Source: Nocardia tenerifensis NBRC 101015 (GTDB lineage: Bacteria > Actinomycetota > Actinomycetes > Mycobacteriales > Mycobacteriaceae). From it: a DNA stretch of 34,855 bases. Below, in pieces: positions 22,174 through 32,000 of this stretch. Under the pieces are notes generated by a model. That model ran no database searches and had not been told where the DNA came from. It saw only the letters and a program-made list of their open reading frames with translations. Location: assembly GCF_000308715.1 (NCBI RefSeq), contig NZ_BAGH01000369.1, positions 1 to 34,855 on the forward strand, given 5' to 3'. A program made the position numbers and the translations under genes. Each line of letters begins with the position of its first letter. Positions within the stretch are counted from its first letter, which is position 1.

Positions 22174-23313
22174 ATGTCTGACAACACCGCCTGGGTCGCC
22201 GGTTTCCGTTCCGCGGTCATCAGCCCGTACGAGCAGATCAAACTCAACGACTCGCGGTCGTTCGCCGACGAAACCGTGCGGCAAGTCCTGCACCTGGCCG
22301 GCGGCGGCGAGCAGTTCCGCGTCCGGCTGACCAACCTCTACGGCACGGCTCCGCTGGTGATCGGCGCGGCCAGGGTCGCGCTGCGGAAGGCGGGCGGCGA
22401 GATCATCGCCGAGAGCGACGCCGCGCTGCGGTTCGACGGCGCGGAGGGGGTGACCATCCCCGCGGGAGGTGCGGTGGTCAGCGATCCCATAGCGACGGCC
22501 GTGTCCGCGGGCACCGATCTGGCGCTCAGCCTCTACCTGCCCGAGCCGACCGGTCTCGCGACCTTCTCGCATCAGCCGGGCGAGATCTCCTACGTGGCAG
22601 CGGGAAACGTCGTTTCGGAGCCCAACCTTGCTGCCACCGAGGAGGTTCCGTACCGGTTCTTCGTCACCGGCGTCGACGTGCTCGCCCCCGCGGGCACACC
22701 GATCGCCGTCGCGCTCGGCGACTCCTGGTTCGAGGGCGTGGGCTCGACCATGAGCGCGAACCTGCGCTCGGTGGACGCGCTCAACAGCCGCCTCGACCGC
22801 GGCTGGGTGGTCAACCAAGGCATCGGCGGAAATCGTCTGCTCACCAATGAGATCGGCGTGCCCGGCCTGGCTCGCTTCGACCGCGACGTGCTCAGCGTGC
22901 CCGGCGTCACCGCGGTGCTGATCAACTTCGGCATCAACGACCTCATTCTCGGCGGCATGTCCGGGGAGCCGCCCGCCACCGCCGACGAGTTGATCGCCGG
23001 GTTCACCGAGATCGCCCGCCGCGCCCACGACGCGGGTCTGACCATCCACGCCGCCACCATCGGCCCCTACGCGGGCGTCATCTACGAGGGCATGCCGGTC
23101 GAGGAGACCGCGGGCACCCGTCGCCGGGTGAACGAATGGCTGCGCGGCACCGATGTTTTCGACTCGATCTTCGACGTCGCCGACGCCGTCGAGGACCCGG
23201 ACCGCCCCGACTTCATCCGCGCCGCCTACGACAGCGGCGACGGCATGCACCTCAATGACGCGGGACATCGCGCCATGGCCGAAAGCGTGGACCTTAAAGC
23301 GCTTTTCGGCTAG
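22174..23313 (+). CDS. SGNH/GDSL-type hydrolase with an N-terminal beta domain
   Basis: A 379-residue protein. Residues about 1-170 form a beta-rich domain seen in many GDSL esterases. The SGNH hydrolase core follows, with block I S184 in VALGDSWFEGVG, the glycine/asparagine pair in GIGGNRLL (N220), block III N255 in NFGINDL, and block V D356/H359 in DGMHLNDAGH. It is probably an esterase or carbohydrate deacetylase. No signal peptide is visible, so an intracellular place is likely. Start ATG 22174 follows GGAGC. The gene overlaps the convergent TetR gene's end by 4 bases. Confidence 0.9.
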   Translation: MSDNTAWVAGFRSAVISPYEQIKLNDSRSFADETVRQVLHLAGGGEQFRVRLTNLYGTAPLVIGAARVALRKAGGEIIAESDAALRFDGAEGVTIPAGGAVVSDPIATAVSAGTDLALSLYLPEPTGLATFSHQPGEISYVAAGNVVSEPNLAATEEVPYRFFVTGVDVLAPAGTPIAVALGDSWFEGVGSTMSANLRSVDALNSRLDRGWVVNQGIGGNRLLTNEIGVPGLARFDRDVLSVPGVTAVLINFGINDLILGGMSGEPPATADELIAGFTEIARRAHDAGLTIHAATIGPYAGVIYEGMPVEETAGTRRRVNEWLRGTDVFDSIFDVADAVEDPDRPDFIRAAYDSGDGMHLNDAGHRAMAESVDLKALFG

Positions 23314-23927
23314 CTATCGTTTGCCAGACCGCGCAACACGATCGCCAAGCCGCCGTGGAACTCGTCGGTGACGGACATCTTTCGCGCTTGCGCCGCGGTC
23401 TCGGTCAGCGTCGGATACTCGTCCGGGGACAGTTGGGCGATGGCGGCGGTCGCGGGAGCGTTGATCGACGCGTAGTGCTCGTTCTGCAGGAAGCCGAGGA
23501 GGAACGCCACCAGGGTGCGCTGGGCGATCACCCGCTCGGCGCCCGCGAAGCCGCCCTCGGTGAGGACCGCGAGCATGGCCTCCATCCAGCGAAGAGTGGC
23601 GGCCGAGCGCTCGCGGTGCCGGGGCATGAGCGGCACGGTGGCGGGATGGGCGGAGACGGCGGCGCGCATCCGGTGGAGCAGGGTGGTCACCCGGTCTCGC
23701 CAGGGAGAGTCGGCGGGGGTCGACACGTCGAGGTCGGCGAGCATCACGTCGATGACCAAGTTCTCCAACTCTTCTCGGTCGGCGACGTAGCGGTACAGGG
23801 CCATGGTGGCCATGCGCAGCTCCTTCGCCACGGCGCGCATGGTGAGCGCGGACAAACCGTCGCGGTCGATGACCGCCAGCGCGGCCGCGCCGAGATCGGA
23901 CTTCGTCAGGGAGCGAGGACGTGGCAT
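23310..23927 (-). CDS. TetR family regulator of the peroxiredoxin-like gene
   Basis: A 205-residue TetR protein. The helix-turn-helix is LTKSDLGAAALAVIDRDGLSALTMRAVAKELRMATMALYRYVADREELENLV (residues about 7-58). The C-terminal domain is of the TetR_C_1-like kind. The start ATG 23927 is close to a TACGCT element on the minus strand (23941-23936), which falls inside an operator palindrome, so autorepression is likely. It is divergent from the gene at 24000. Confidence 0.92.
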   Translation of the reverse strand: MPRPRSLTKSDLGAAALAVIDRDGLSALTMRAVAKELRMATMALYRYVADREELENLVIDVMLADLDVSTPADSPWRDRVTTLLHRMRAAVSAHPATVPLMPRHRERSAATLRWMEAMLAVLTEGGFAGAERVIAQRTLVAFLLGFLQNEHYASINAPATAAIAQLSPDEYPTLTETAAQARKMSVTDEFHGGLAIVLRGLANDS

Positions 23928-23930
23928 GGG

Positions 23931-23981
23931 TTGACAGCGTACAAGGTACGCGCATACTGGATGTAGGTGTACAAGGTACGC
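23931..23981. promoter_or_regulatory. Promoter TTGACA-N16-CATACT with two TetR palindromes 30 bases apart
   Basis: The forward promoter has TTGACA (23931-23936) and CATACT (23953-23958). GCGTACAAGGTACGC (23937-23951) is a perfect palindrome filling the spacer. A second copy, GTGTACAAGGTACGC (23967-23981), lies exactly 30 bases downstream. Binding there would block both the plus-strand gene and the TetR gene itself. Confidence 0.82.
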
Positions 23982-23999
23982 CTACGAAAGGAATAGCTC

Positions 24000-24572
24000 A
24001 TGCCCTCACCGACCACTGTCTCCGCACGAACCCTGACCACCGTCGCCGGCGCGTCCGTGCCCGTCCCCGACCCGGATCGCCTGATACACCTGCAATTTCG
24101 CCGCTTCGCCGGCTGCCCCATCTGCAACCTGCACCTGCGCTCGTTCGTCGCGCGGCACGCCGAGCTCACCGCGGCGAACATCCGCGAGGTGGTCGTCTTC
24201 CATTCCAGCGCAGCCGAATTGCGCAAATACACCGAGGACATCCCCCTCGACCTGATCGCCGACCCCACCCGCGCCCTCTACCGAGAATTCGGCGTCGAAT
24301 CCTCCCCCCGAGCCCTGCTCGACCCCCGAGCCTGGCCCACCATCCTCCGCGCCGTCACCCAGGTCATCCGGACCCGCAAAACCCACCCCGCTCCCCCGAG
24401 CAACCCCGAAGGCGGCCGCCTCGGCCTCCCCGCCGACTTCCTCATCTCCCCCACCGGCCAAATCCTCGCCGCCAAACACGGCACCCACGCAGAAGACCAA
24501 TGGTCCGTCAACGAACTCCTCGCCCTCACACCAGTTCCGGCGCAACACCACCGCCCGCCCACGAAAAGCTGA
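24000..24572 (+). CDS. Peroxiredoxin-like (AhpC/TSA, thioredoxin-fold) protein
   Basis: A 190-residue thioredoxin-fold protein. C39 and C42 in RRFAGCPICNLHL form a C-x2-C active site, followed by VVVFHSSAAELRKY, DLIADPTRALYREFGVE and LPADFLISPTGQILAAKHG. This is the peroxiredoxin-like AhpC/TSA subgroup. It probably reduces peroxides or disulfides, but the reductant is unknown. Start ATG 24000 follows AAAGGA. It is tightly placed behind a TetR-controlled promoter. The C-terminal 20 residues are proline- and histidine-rich and unlikely to be structured. Confidence 0.87.
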   Translation: MPSPTTVSARTLTTVAGASVPVPDPDRLIHLQFRRFAGCPICNLHLRSFVARHAELTAANIREVVVFHSSAAELRKYTEDIPLDLIADPTRALYREFGVESSPRALLDPRAWPTILRAVTQVIRTRKTHPAPPSNPEGGRLGLPADFLISPTGQILAAKHGTHAEDQWSVNELLALTPVPAQHHRPPTKS

Positions 24573-24625
24573 CCCCCCGAACCCGGCTGCCCGCTACCCC
24601 GGTCGAAAATTCATCCAGCGAAAGT

Positions 24626-25195
24626 TCAGGGCAGCAGTGACCCTGGATCAATGGTGAACTCGAAGGGCCTGCGCAGGGTGACGGCGTCTCCGGCCCCCAC
24701 CCTGTGCGTCAGCTCGTACGTCTTGTCGTCGCCGAGCTCGTGGGCGAACAAGACCGGCAGGGCTTCGCCGGGCAGTTGGCCGCGGAATGAGTTGATCTCG
24801 AACCGCCAGTAGTTCGGGATTCCGGCCTCGCCGTAGACGACGGGCTTCACCATCCGGTCCTGCAGTGTCGTCGAGTCGGAGACCACCTCGACCGCCAGCT
24901 TCACCTGCTCGGCGGGGATCCCACGGGCATCCACATCGAACGGAACGGTCATCACTATGAGGTCCGGGATCGGCTCGTCATCGCCGACCAGCACCCCGAG
25001 CCCCTGGATGGCGAGAAGGCCGGACGGAACGACCGCGTCGAGGGCCCGTTCCAAGCCCTTGATCAGCCATTGGTGCCGTGGCTTGGGGACCGCGTTCACC
25101 ACCAGCTGGCCGTTCAGCACCTCATAACGCAGGCCGTTTTCAGCAATGTTGTCGAGGTCCGCAGCCGTCCAACGGTCGGCACCGGGTACCGGCAT
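24626..25195 (-). CDS. Uma2 family (DUF820) restriction-endonuclease-like protein
   Basis: A 189-residue PD-(D/E)xK-fold protein. RWTAADLDNIAENGLRYEVLNGQLVVNAVP is the family N-terminus. IPDLIVMTVPF supplies the aspartate, and KLAVEVVSDSTTLQDRMVKPVVYGEAGIPNYWRFE supplies the E-x-S core and later lysine. Uma2 proteins are common in actinobacteria and cyanobacteria, and their true targets are mostly unknown. Start ATG 25195 has a GGAGGTG ribosome-binding site; longer in-frame starts run into the terminator region. It is downstream of the NRPS gene on the same strand but separated by a hairpin. Confidence 0.85.
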   Translation of the reverse strand: MPVPGADRWTAADLDNIAENGLRYEVLNGQLVVNAVPKPRHQWLIKGLERALDAVVPSGLLAIQGLGVLVGDDEPIPDLIVMTVPFDVDARGIPAEQVKLAVEVVSDSTTLQDRMVKPVVYGEAGIPNYWRFEINSFRGQLPGEALPVLFAHELGDDKTYELTHRVGAGDAVTLRRPFEFTIDPGSLLP

Positions 25196-25253
25196 CGCGC
25201 ACCTCCGATCTCGTTGAACGGGAGCAATTGAGGTTTGTTGCGAGGGTTCGGGG

Positions 25254-25286
25254 CCGGTGGCGAGCACTGGTTGGGCTCGCCACCGG
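25254..25286 (-). terminator. Terminator hairpin after the NRPS gene
   Basis: Perfect 12-bp stem CCGGTGGCGAGC/GCTCGCCACCGG with a 9-base loop, 11 bases past the NRPS stop. No T-tract is present. It separates the NRPS from the Uma2 gene. Confidence 0.65.
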
Positions 25287-25297
25287 TGGGGTCCCGG

Positions 25298-26090
25298 TTA
25301 CTCGGCGATCACGATCTTGATGTCGTCGGTCGCCGCGTCGGTTGCGTCGGTGGGGGTGACGAACCAGTGGGTTACTTCGCCTTCGGTGAGGTCGTCGGCG
25401 CGGTCTCCGGTGGGGAGGACGGAGAGGGCGCCTGCGGTGGCGGAGGCGAGGAACTCGAGCATGGCCGCGCGGCCGGAGGGGGCCTCGGTGTACGTGGTCG
25501 ACTCGTAGTCGATGCCGTACTCCTCGCGGACGTGCTCGGCCTGGGCGAGCGCCTCGGTCTGGGTGACCGTGCGGACGCCGTCTCCGGTCGGCACGACGAA
25601 GGCCGGGTGGTCCTCGCCGAGCGGGCGCACGCGGTCGGCGTAGGAGACCGGGTGCGACGGGGCCGCGACCACGTCGGACTGCATCTCGGCGGGGACCAGC
25701 CAGCGAATCCCGCTGTCCGGCACCGGATCCAGGCCGATGCCGAAGCCGGCCCCGGCGGTGGCCAGGTCGTCGGCGGTGAGATCACCGGCGAACAACAGTG
25801 CCGCACCGGCCTTCTGCACCGCCCACGCCGCGACCACCGCGTCCAGCGAGCGCGGCAGCGCCACCGCGACGACGTCGCCCGGCCCCGCACCGCGGTCGAT
25901 GAGCACGCGCGCCAACTGCGACGAACGTCGATCCAGCACGTGGTAGGCGATCTCCTCGCCGTCGGCGAGCAGCGCGGGCGCCTCCGGATCCTCCTCGACC
26001 ACCTCGGCGAGCACCTTGGCGACCGTGTGCGCGCCGACCCGGCCGACCGGCTCCGGCGCGGAAGTCGTTGCCGTGATGCCGGATTCGGCG
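25298..26090 (-). other. Degenerate, truncated terminal A-like domain (A*)
   Basis: [29 protein letters not shown] matches A1/A2 cores, but the P-loop reads [14 protein letters not shown] instead of the A3 consensus. [28 protein letters not shown] follows the A4 area without the key aspartate. [12 protein letters not shown] aligns with the segment just before A5. The protein then ends in an acidic 15-residue tail. Cores A5-A10 and the carrier are absent. Confidence 0.85.
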
Positions 26091-29000
26091 AGCAGGCGGG
26101 CCCGCTCGCCCGCGTCGAGGATGTCGATGTCGCCGACGAGCCCGTCCGGATCGCCGAGCAGCGCCTCCAGCACCCGGATCAACCGCGCGGACATGATCTC
26201 CACCTCGTCCGCGCCGAACCGGCTGCCGAGGTACTTCAGCGTCAGCTCGATCGTGGACTCGGCGGTCACCAGCAGCGTCAGCGGGTAGTGGGTGGCGTCG
26301 TTGACGCCGACGCCGGTCACCGACATGCCGTCGATGGAGCTGGCGGCCGAGATGGCCTCCTTGTCCATCGGGTACGACTCGAACACCAGCAGCGTGTCGA
26401 ACAGCGACCCGGTGCCCGCCACCCGCTGGATGTCGGTGAGCCCCACATAGTGGTGCTCGAGCAGGTCGGCCTGGTCGTGCTGTAGCCGCTCGAGCAGCTT
26501 GCCGATCGTCTGCCGGTCATCGATGCGCAGCCGCACCGGCAGCGTGTTGATGAACAGGCCGACCATCGACTCGACGCCGGGCAGTTCGGCAGGCCGCCCG
26601 GAGACGGTGGCGCCGAACACGACATCGCCTCGGCCGGTGAGCCTGCCGAGCAGGATGCCCCAGGCCGCCTGCACCAGCGTGTTCACCGTGACGCCCAATT
26701 CCGCTGCGTGCTTGGTGATCTGGCGCGTGCGATCGGCGTCGAGCTCGGTGATCAGCTTGCCGATCTCGTACTGCTCGGCCGAACGAGGTTGCGGCGCAAG
26801 CAGAGTCGGCTCGTTGACCCCGTCGAGCGCGGTCGCCCACGCCCGCAGCGAGGCGTCGCGGTCCCGCCCGGCCAGCCAGCCGAGGAAGTTGCGGTACGAG
26901 GCGACCCGCGGCAGCGCGGCCTGATCGCCGCGAACCGCGTAGAGCACCAGCAGATCCCGCATGAGCAGCGGCATCGACCAGCCGTCCAACAGGATGTGAT
27001 GGGTCGTGATCGCCAGGTGCCATTGGCTCTCATCGGTGCGGAACAGCGTGAACCGCAGCAGCGGCGGCACCGCCATGTCGAAGTGCGTCGCCTGATCGGC
27101 CGCGACCTGCCTGCGCAGTTCGGCAGTCCGTTCGTCGGCGGGCAGCCCGGTGAGATCCACCTCGCGCCACGGCGCCTCGATCCGGTCGAGGACGACCTGC
27201 ACGGCCTGTCCGTCGGAGTCGGTGACGAACGCGGTGCGCAGGTTCGGGTACCGGTCGACGATGCCCTGGGCGGCCGCGCGCAGCCGCTCGACGTCCAGCG
27301 TGCCGCCGAGGTCGACCACGGCCTGCATGGTGTACACGTCGACCGTCGCCTGGGTCATCATCGCGTGGAACAGCAGGCCGGACTGCAGCGGCGAGAGCGG
27401 CCACACCTCGGCCAGCGCCGGATAGTTCCGTTCCCACAGCTCGATATCGCCCTGTCCGACCCGGACCAGCGACATGTCCGACGGCGTGAAGCCGCCCGCG
27501 TCCGGCCGACGCGCGTGCGTGGCGAGCGCGGTGAGCGCGGCGACCCAGTGGTCGGCGAACTCCTGTACCTGCTCTCGCGTGAGCAGCCCCGTCGGGAAGG
27601 CGAACGCCGCGCCGAGCTGCGGACCGTCCGCGCCGTCGGTGACGATCGCGTTGATGTCGATCGTCGCGTTGGCGGGCATGTCGAGGTCCATGTCGCCGTC
27701 GAGCTGGCCGAGGTCCGACACCGGCACCCAGCCGATCTCGGCCAGCTGCTCGGGGATCTCCCCCGCCGACATCCGGCCCAGATAGTTGAAGCTGATCTGT
27801 CCGGCGCCGCCGAGCCGCTGACCGGTCGCCGGGTTCAGGTAGCGCAGCAGGCCGTAGCCGAGGCCCTTGTCCGGCACCGCGAGCAGCTGCTCCTTGACCG
27901 ACTTCACGATCTCGCCGAGCGCGGCTCCGCCGGCGAAGGCGTCGGTCAGGTCCGCGCCGTCCAGGTCCAGCCGGACCGGGTAGGCCGTGGTGAACCAGCC
28001 GACCGTGCGCGAAAGATCCGCGCCGGGAACGACTTCCTCTTCGCGGCCGTGACCCTCGAGCTTGATCAGGGCGGAATTACCTTCGCCGCGCCAGCGCGCG
28101 ACCGCCATCGCCAACGCGGACAGCAGCCCGTCGTTCACCCCACCGCGGTAGAGGCCGGGGATCGCGGTCAGCACCGCGTCGGTGACCTCGGCGGGCAGCG
28201 TGACCTCGACCCGCTCGACGGTCGCGAACGTGTCGACCGACGGGTCGAACGGCCGCGCGCCGAGCAGCGGGTCCGGCGTGGTCGAAATCTTCTGCCAGAA
28301 CGGCAGTTCCGCGACCCGCTCGGGCGCGGCGGCGGCCTCGACCAGGCTGTGCGCCCAGCGCCGCATCGAGGTTCCGTTGGCGGGCAACGCGACCTGCTGA
28401 CCGGCGGCCAGCTGCGACCACGCGACCGCGAAGTCCGGAATCAGGATGCGCCAGGACACGCCGTCGACCACGAAGTGGTGCGCGACGATGAGCAGCACAT
28501 CACGCCGCTCGCCCTCGAAGGCGAACCAAATGAACTGCGCCATAACGGCATTCGCCGGATCCAACCGACCGAGCGCCGCGTCGAACGCCTCGCTGCCGAC
28601 CCGCTTCAGCTCCGCGTCATCGATGTCGGCGGCCAGCTCCACCCGGTGCACCATGGCGTCCACGTCGACCGCGCCGGTCGGCAGCGCCTCGAACTCCCAC
28701 CGATCCTCGCTGCGCCGCAAGCGAGTTCGCAGCACATCGTGGTGGTCGAACACCGCCGCGATGGTCCCGACGAGCGTCGCCCGGTCGATGCCGTCCGGCA
28801 GCCGCAGCGCCATGGTCTGCGAGAAACGTTCGTAGGACGAGCCGCTCGCGAGGATCTGCGTCATGATCGGCGTCAGCGGGATCTCGCCGACCCCGCCGCC
28901 GGGCAGCTCCTCCAGCTTCACCTGCTCCGTGCCCGCGCCGAGCGTGGCGACCTCGGCGAGCGAGGCCACGCTGCGCCGCTCGAACACGTCGCGCGGGGAG

Positions 29001-32000
29001 AACACCACGCCGCGCGCCTTGGCCCGCGACACCAGCTGGATGGACAGGATGCTGTCGCCGCCGAGCGCGAAGAACGAGTCGTCCAGGCCGATCTGCTCGA
29101 CCCCGAGCACCTCGGCGAACACCTCGGCGATGACCGCCTCGACCTCGCTGGCGGGCGCGCGGAACTCGCGCGGGGCGAGCACCGGCTCCGGCAGCGCCTT
29201 GCGGTCGAGCTTGCCGACCGGGGTCAGCGGGATCTCGTCGAGCACCATGATCGCCGACGGCACCATGTGCGGCGGCAGGCTCCGCGCGGCGTGCTCGTTG
29301 AGGCGGGCCGTGTCGATCTCGTGGCCGGGCGCCGCGAGCACGTAGGACACCAGGATGGTGGCGCCCGCCGCGGTCTGCTTGCCCAGCGTGATCGCGAACT
29401 CGACGTCCGGATGGGCCGCGAGCACGGTGTCGATCTCGCCGAGCTCGATGCGGAAGCCGCGGATCTTCACCTGGAAGTCCGAGCGGCCGACGTAGTCCAG
29501 CTCCCAGCGCACCTCGGGCACCGCGGCGTTGCCCGCGCGCTCGCCAGGCTCGGCGAACCAGCGCACCACGTCACCGGTGCGGTACATCCGCGCGCCCTCG
29601 TTGCTCCACGGGTTGGCGACGAATCGCTCCGCGGTGAGGTCGGGCCGGTTGTGGTAGCCGCGCGCCACCGCGCCGCCGGCGAGGTAGAGCTCGCCCGCGA
29701 CGCCCGGCGGCACCGGGTTCAGCCGCGCGTCGAGCACCAGCGCCGACATGCCGCGCACCGGCAGGCCGATGGTGATGTGGCGTCCCGGGGTCAGCCTGGC
29801 GTAGGAGGAGATGATCGTCGTCTCGGTCGGGCCGTAGGCGTTGAAGTACTTCCGGCCCGGGTGCCACTTGGCCAGCAGCTCCGGCGTGGTGACATCGCCA
29901 CCGACGGAGGCCACCTCGAGCGCCTCCATGCCCGCCGGGTCGACCGTGCCGAGCACCGCCGGGGTGATGATCGTGTGCGTCACCCGCTCGGTACGCAGCA
30001 GCTCGGCCAGCTCCGGGCCGCCGATGATGGTGGACGGCACGATCACCAGCGTCGCGCCGGTGTACGCGGCGCACAGCCATTCGAGCACCGACGGGTCGAA
30101 GCTCGGCGAGCAGATGTGCAGGAACCGGTGGTGCGCCTCGAGCTGGTACAGGTCGGTCGCGACGCCGACCAGGCCGCCCATGCCCGCGTGGGTCACGGTG
30201 ACGCCCTTGGGCATACCCGTCGAACCCGACGTGTAGATGACGTACACCGGGTGCCGCATGGCCAGCGACGAGATCCGGTCCGCGTCCGTCACCGAGTCCG
30301 CCGGCTTGCTCTCGATCAGCTCACCGAGCGCCGGGTCGTCCAGCCGCAGCCACTCGACGTCGCGCGGCAGGCGATCGACGTACTCGCTCGCGGTGATGCC
30401 GATGACCGCGCCGGAGTCGTTGATCATGTGCCGCATGCGGTCTTCGGGGTAGGTCGGGTCGACCGGCACGTGCGCGCCGCCCGCCTTCGCCACCGCCCAG
30501 AACGCCGCGACCATCTCGTAGGAGCGCGGGAACGACAGCGCGACAATGCGTTCCGGCCCGACCCCGCGTTCGATCAGCACCCGCGCCAGCCGCGACGAGT
30601 ACTCGTCGAGCTCGCGGTAGGTGATGGAGCGGCCCTGGTAGCGGATCGCGATCTGCTCCGGGTTCAGCTTCGCGCCGCGCTGCAGCAGGTCCGGCAGCAG
30701 GCCGGTGGCCATCACGTCCTCGCCGTGCACGTGCGTGAGCAGCTCGTACTCGTCCGCGTCGAGCAGCGGCAGGTCGCCGACCGGCATGTCGCGTTCGGTG
30801 GCGATGCCCTCGAGCAGCCTGGTGAACCGCTGCGCGAAGACCTCGACCGTCTCGTCGTCGAAAAGGTCACGGGCGAAGGAGAACTCGGCGTACATGCCCG
30901 CACCGTCGGCAACTGCGCCCGAATTGCCTGAGGCGGGGGCCGCCTCCCGAATGGTCAGCGACAGATCGAACTTCGCGGTGTCGACCTCGAAATCGACCGC
31001 GCCCACGTGCAATCCGGGCAGCTCGAAGCTGGTCTCCGGCAGGTTCTCGAACGACAGCGCCACCTGGAACAGCGGGTGCCGCGCGGTCGAGCGCTCCGGG
31101 TTGAGCAGCTCGACGAGCCGCTCGAACGGCAGGTCGGCGTGCGCGAACGCCTGCAGGTCCGCGTCCTTCGTCCGGGCGAGCAGCTGGTCGAAGGTGAGGT
31201 CGCCCTCGACGTGCGAGCGCAGCACGAGCGTGTTGACGAACATGCCGATCACGTCGTCGAGTTCGGCCTCGCCGCGGCCCGCGATCGGCGTGCCGACGGC
31301 GATGTCGTCGGTGCCCGACATGCGCGCCAGGAACAAGGCGAGCGCGGCGTGCACCAGCATGAACATCGTCGCGTTCTGCTCGCGGGCGATCTCGGCGAGC
31401 CGTCGGTGCAGCTCGGCGTCGATCGGGAACACCACGCGGCCGCCGGCGAAGGACTGCGTCGTCGGCCTGGTCCGGTCGGCGGGCAGGTTGAGCTCGTCCG
31501 GCAGGCCGGCCAGCGCGGTGCGCCAGTACTCGGCCTGCTGGGAGATCAGGCTCGCCGGGTCGGCCTCGGAGCCGAGCACGTCGCGCTGCCAGAGGCTGAA
31601 GTCCGCGTACTGCACCGGCAGCGGTGCCCAGCCCGGGGGCACCCCGGCCGAGCGGGCCGCGTAGGCGAGCATCACGTCGCGGGTGAGCGGGCCCATCGAC
31701 CAGCCGTCCGCGCTGATGTGGTGCACGACGAACACGAGCACGTATTCCCCGTCGGAGACCCGGAACAGTTTGGCCCGCAACGGAATCTCCGCCGTGACGT
31801 CGAATCCCGCGGTGATCACGTCGACGATGCGCTGCTGAATGTCTTCGACGGCAACGTTTTCCGGCGTCAGGTCCGGCACCGACTGCTCGGCGGGCAGGAT
31901 CACCTGCGTCGCGGCGCGACCCTGCTCCGGGTACACCGTGCGCAGCGTCTCGTGCCTGGCGATGACATCCCCGACGGCGTCCTGCAGGGCGGCGACGTCG

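Noticed and set aside
21511..23268. 585-codon minus-strand frame over the SGNH hydrolase and MarR genes
   Set aside because: It is a shadow frame. The MarR and SGNH proteins in the other frames carry complete family motifs.
24900..25297. Remainder of the last NRPS module (A5-A10, carrier) hidden past a premature stop
   Set aside because: The region after the stop contains a terminator hairpin and the Uma2 gene, with no A-domain or carrier motifs. The end is therefore not a simple nonsense mutation.
26708..30931. A 1,407-codon open frame on the plus strand
   Set aside because: It is antisense to the NRPS. It lacks recognisable domains and is rich in R, H, G and V, as expected from the complement of high-GC codons.
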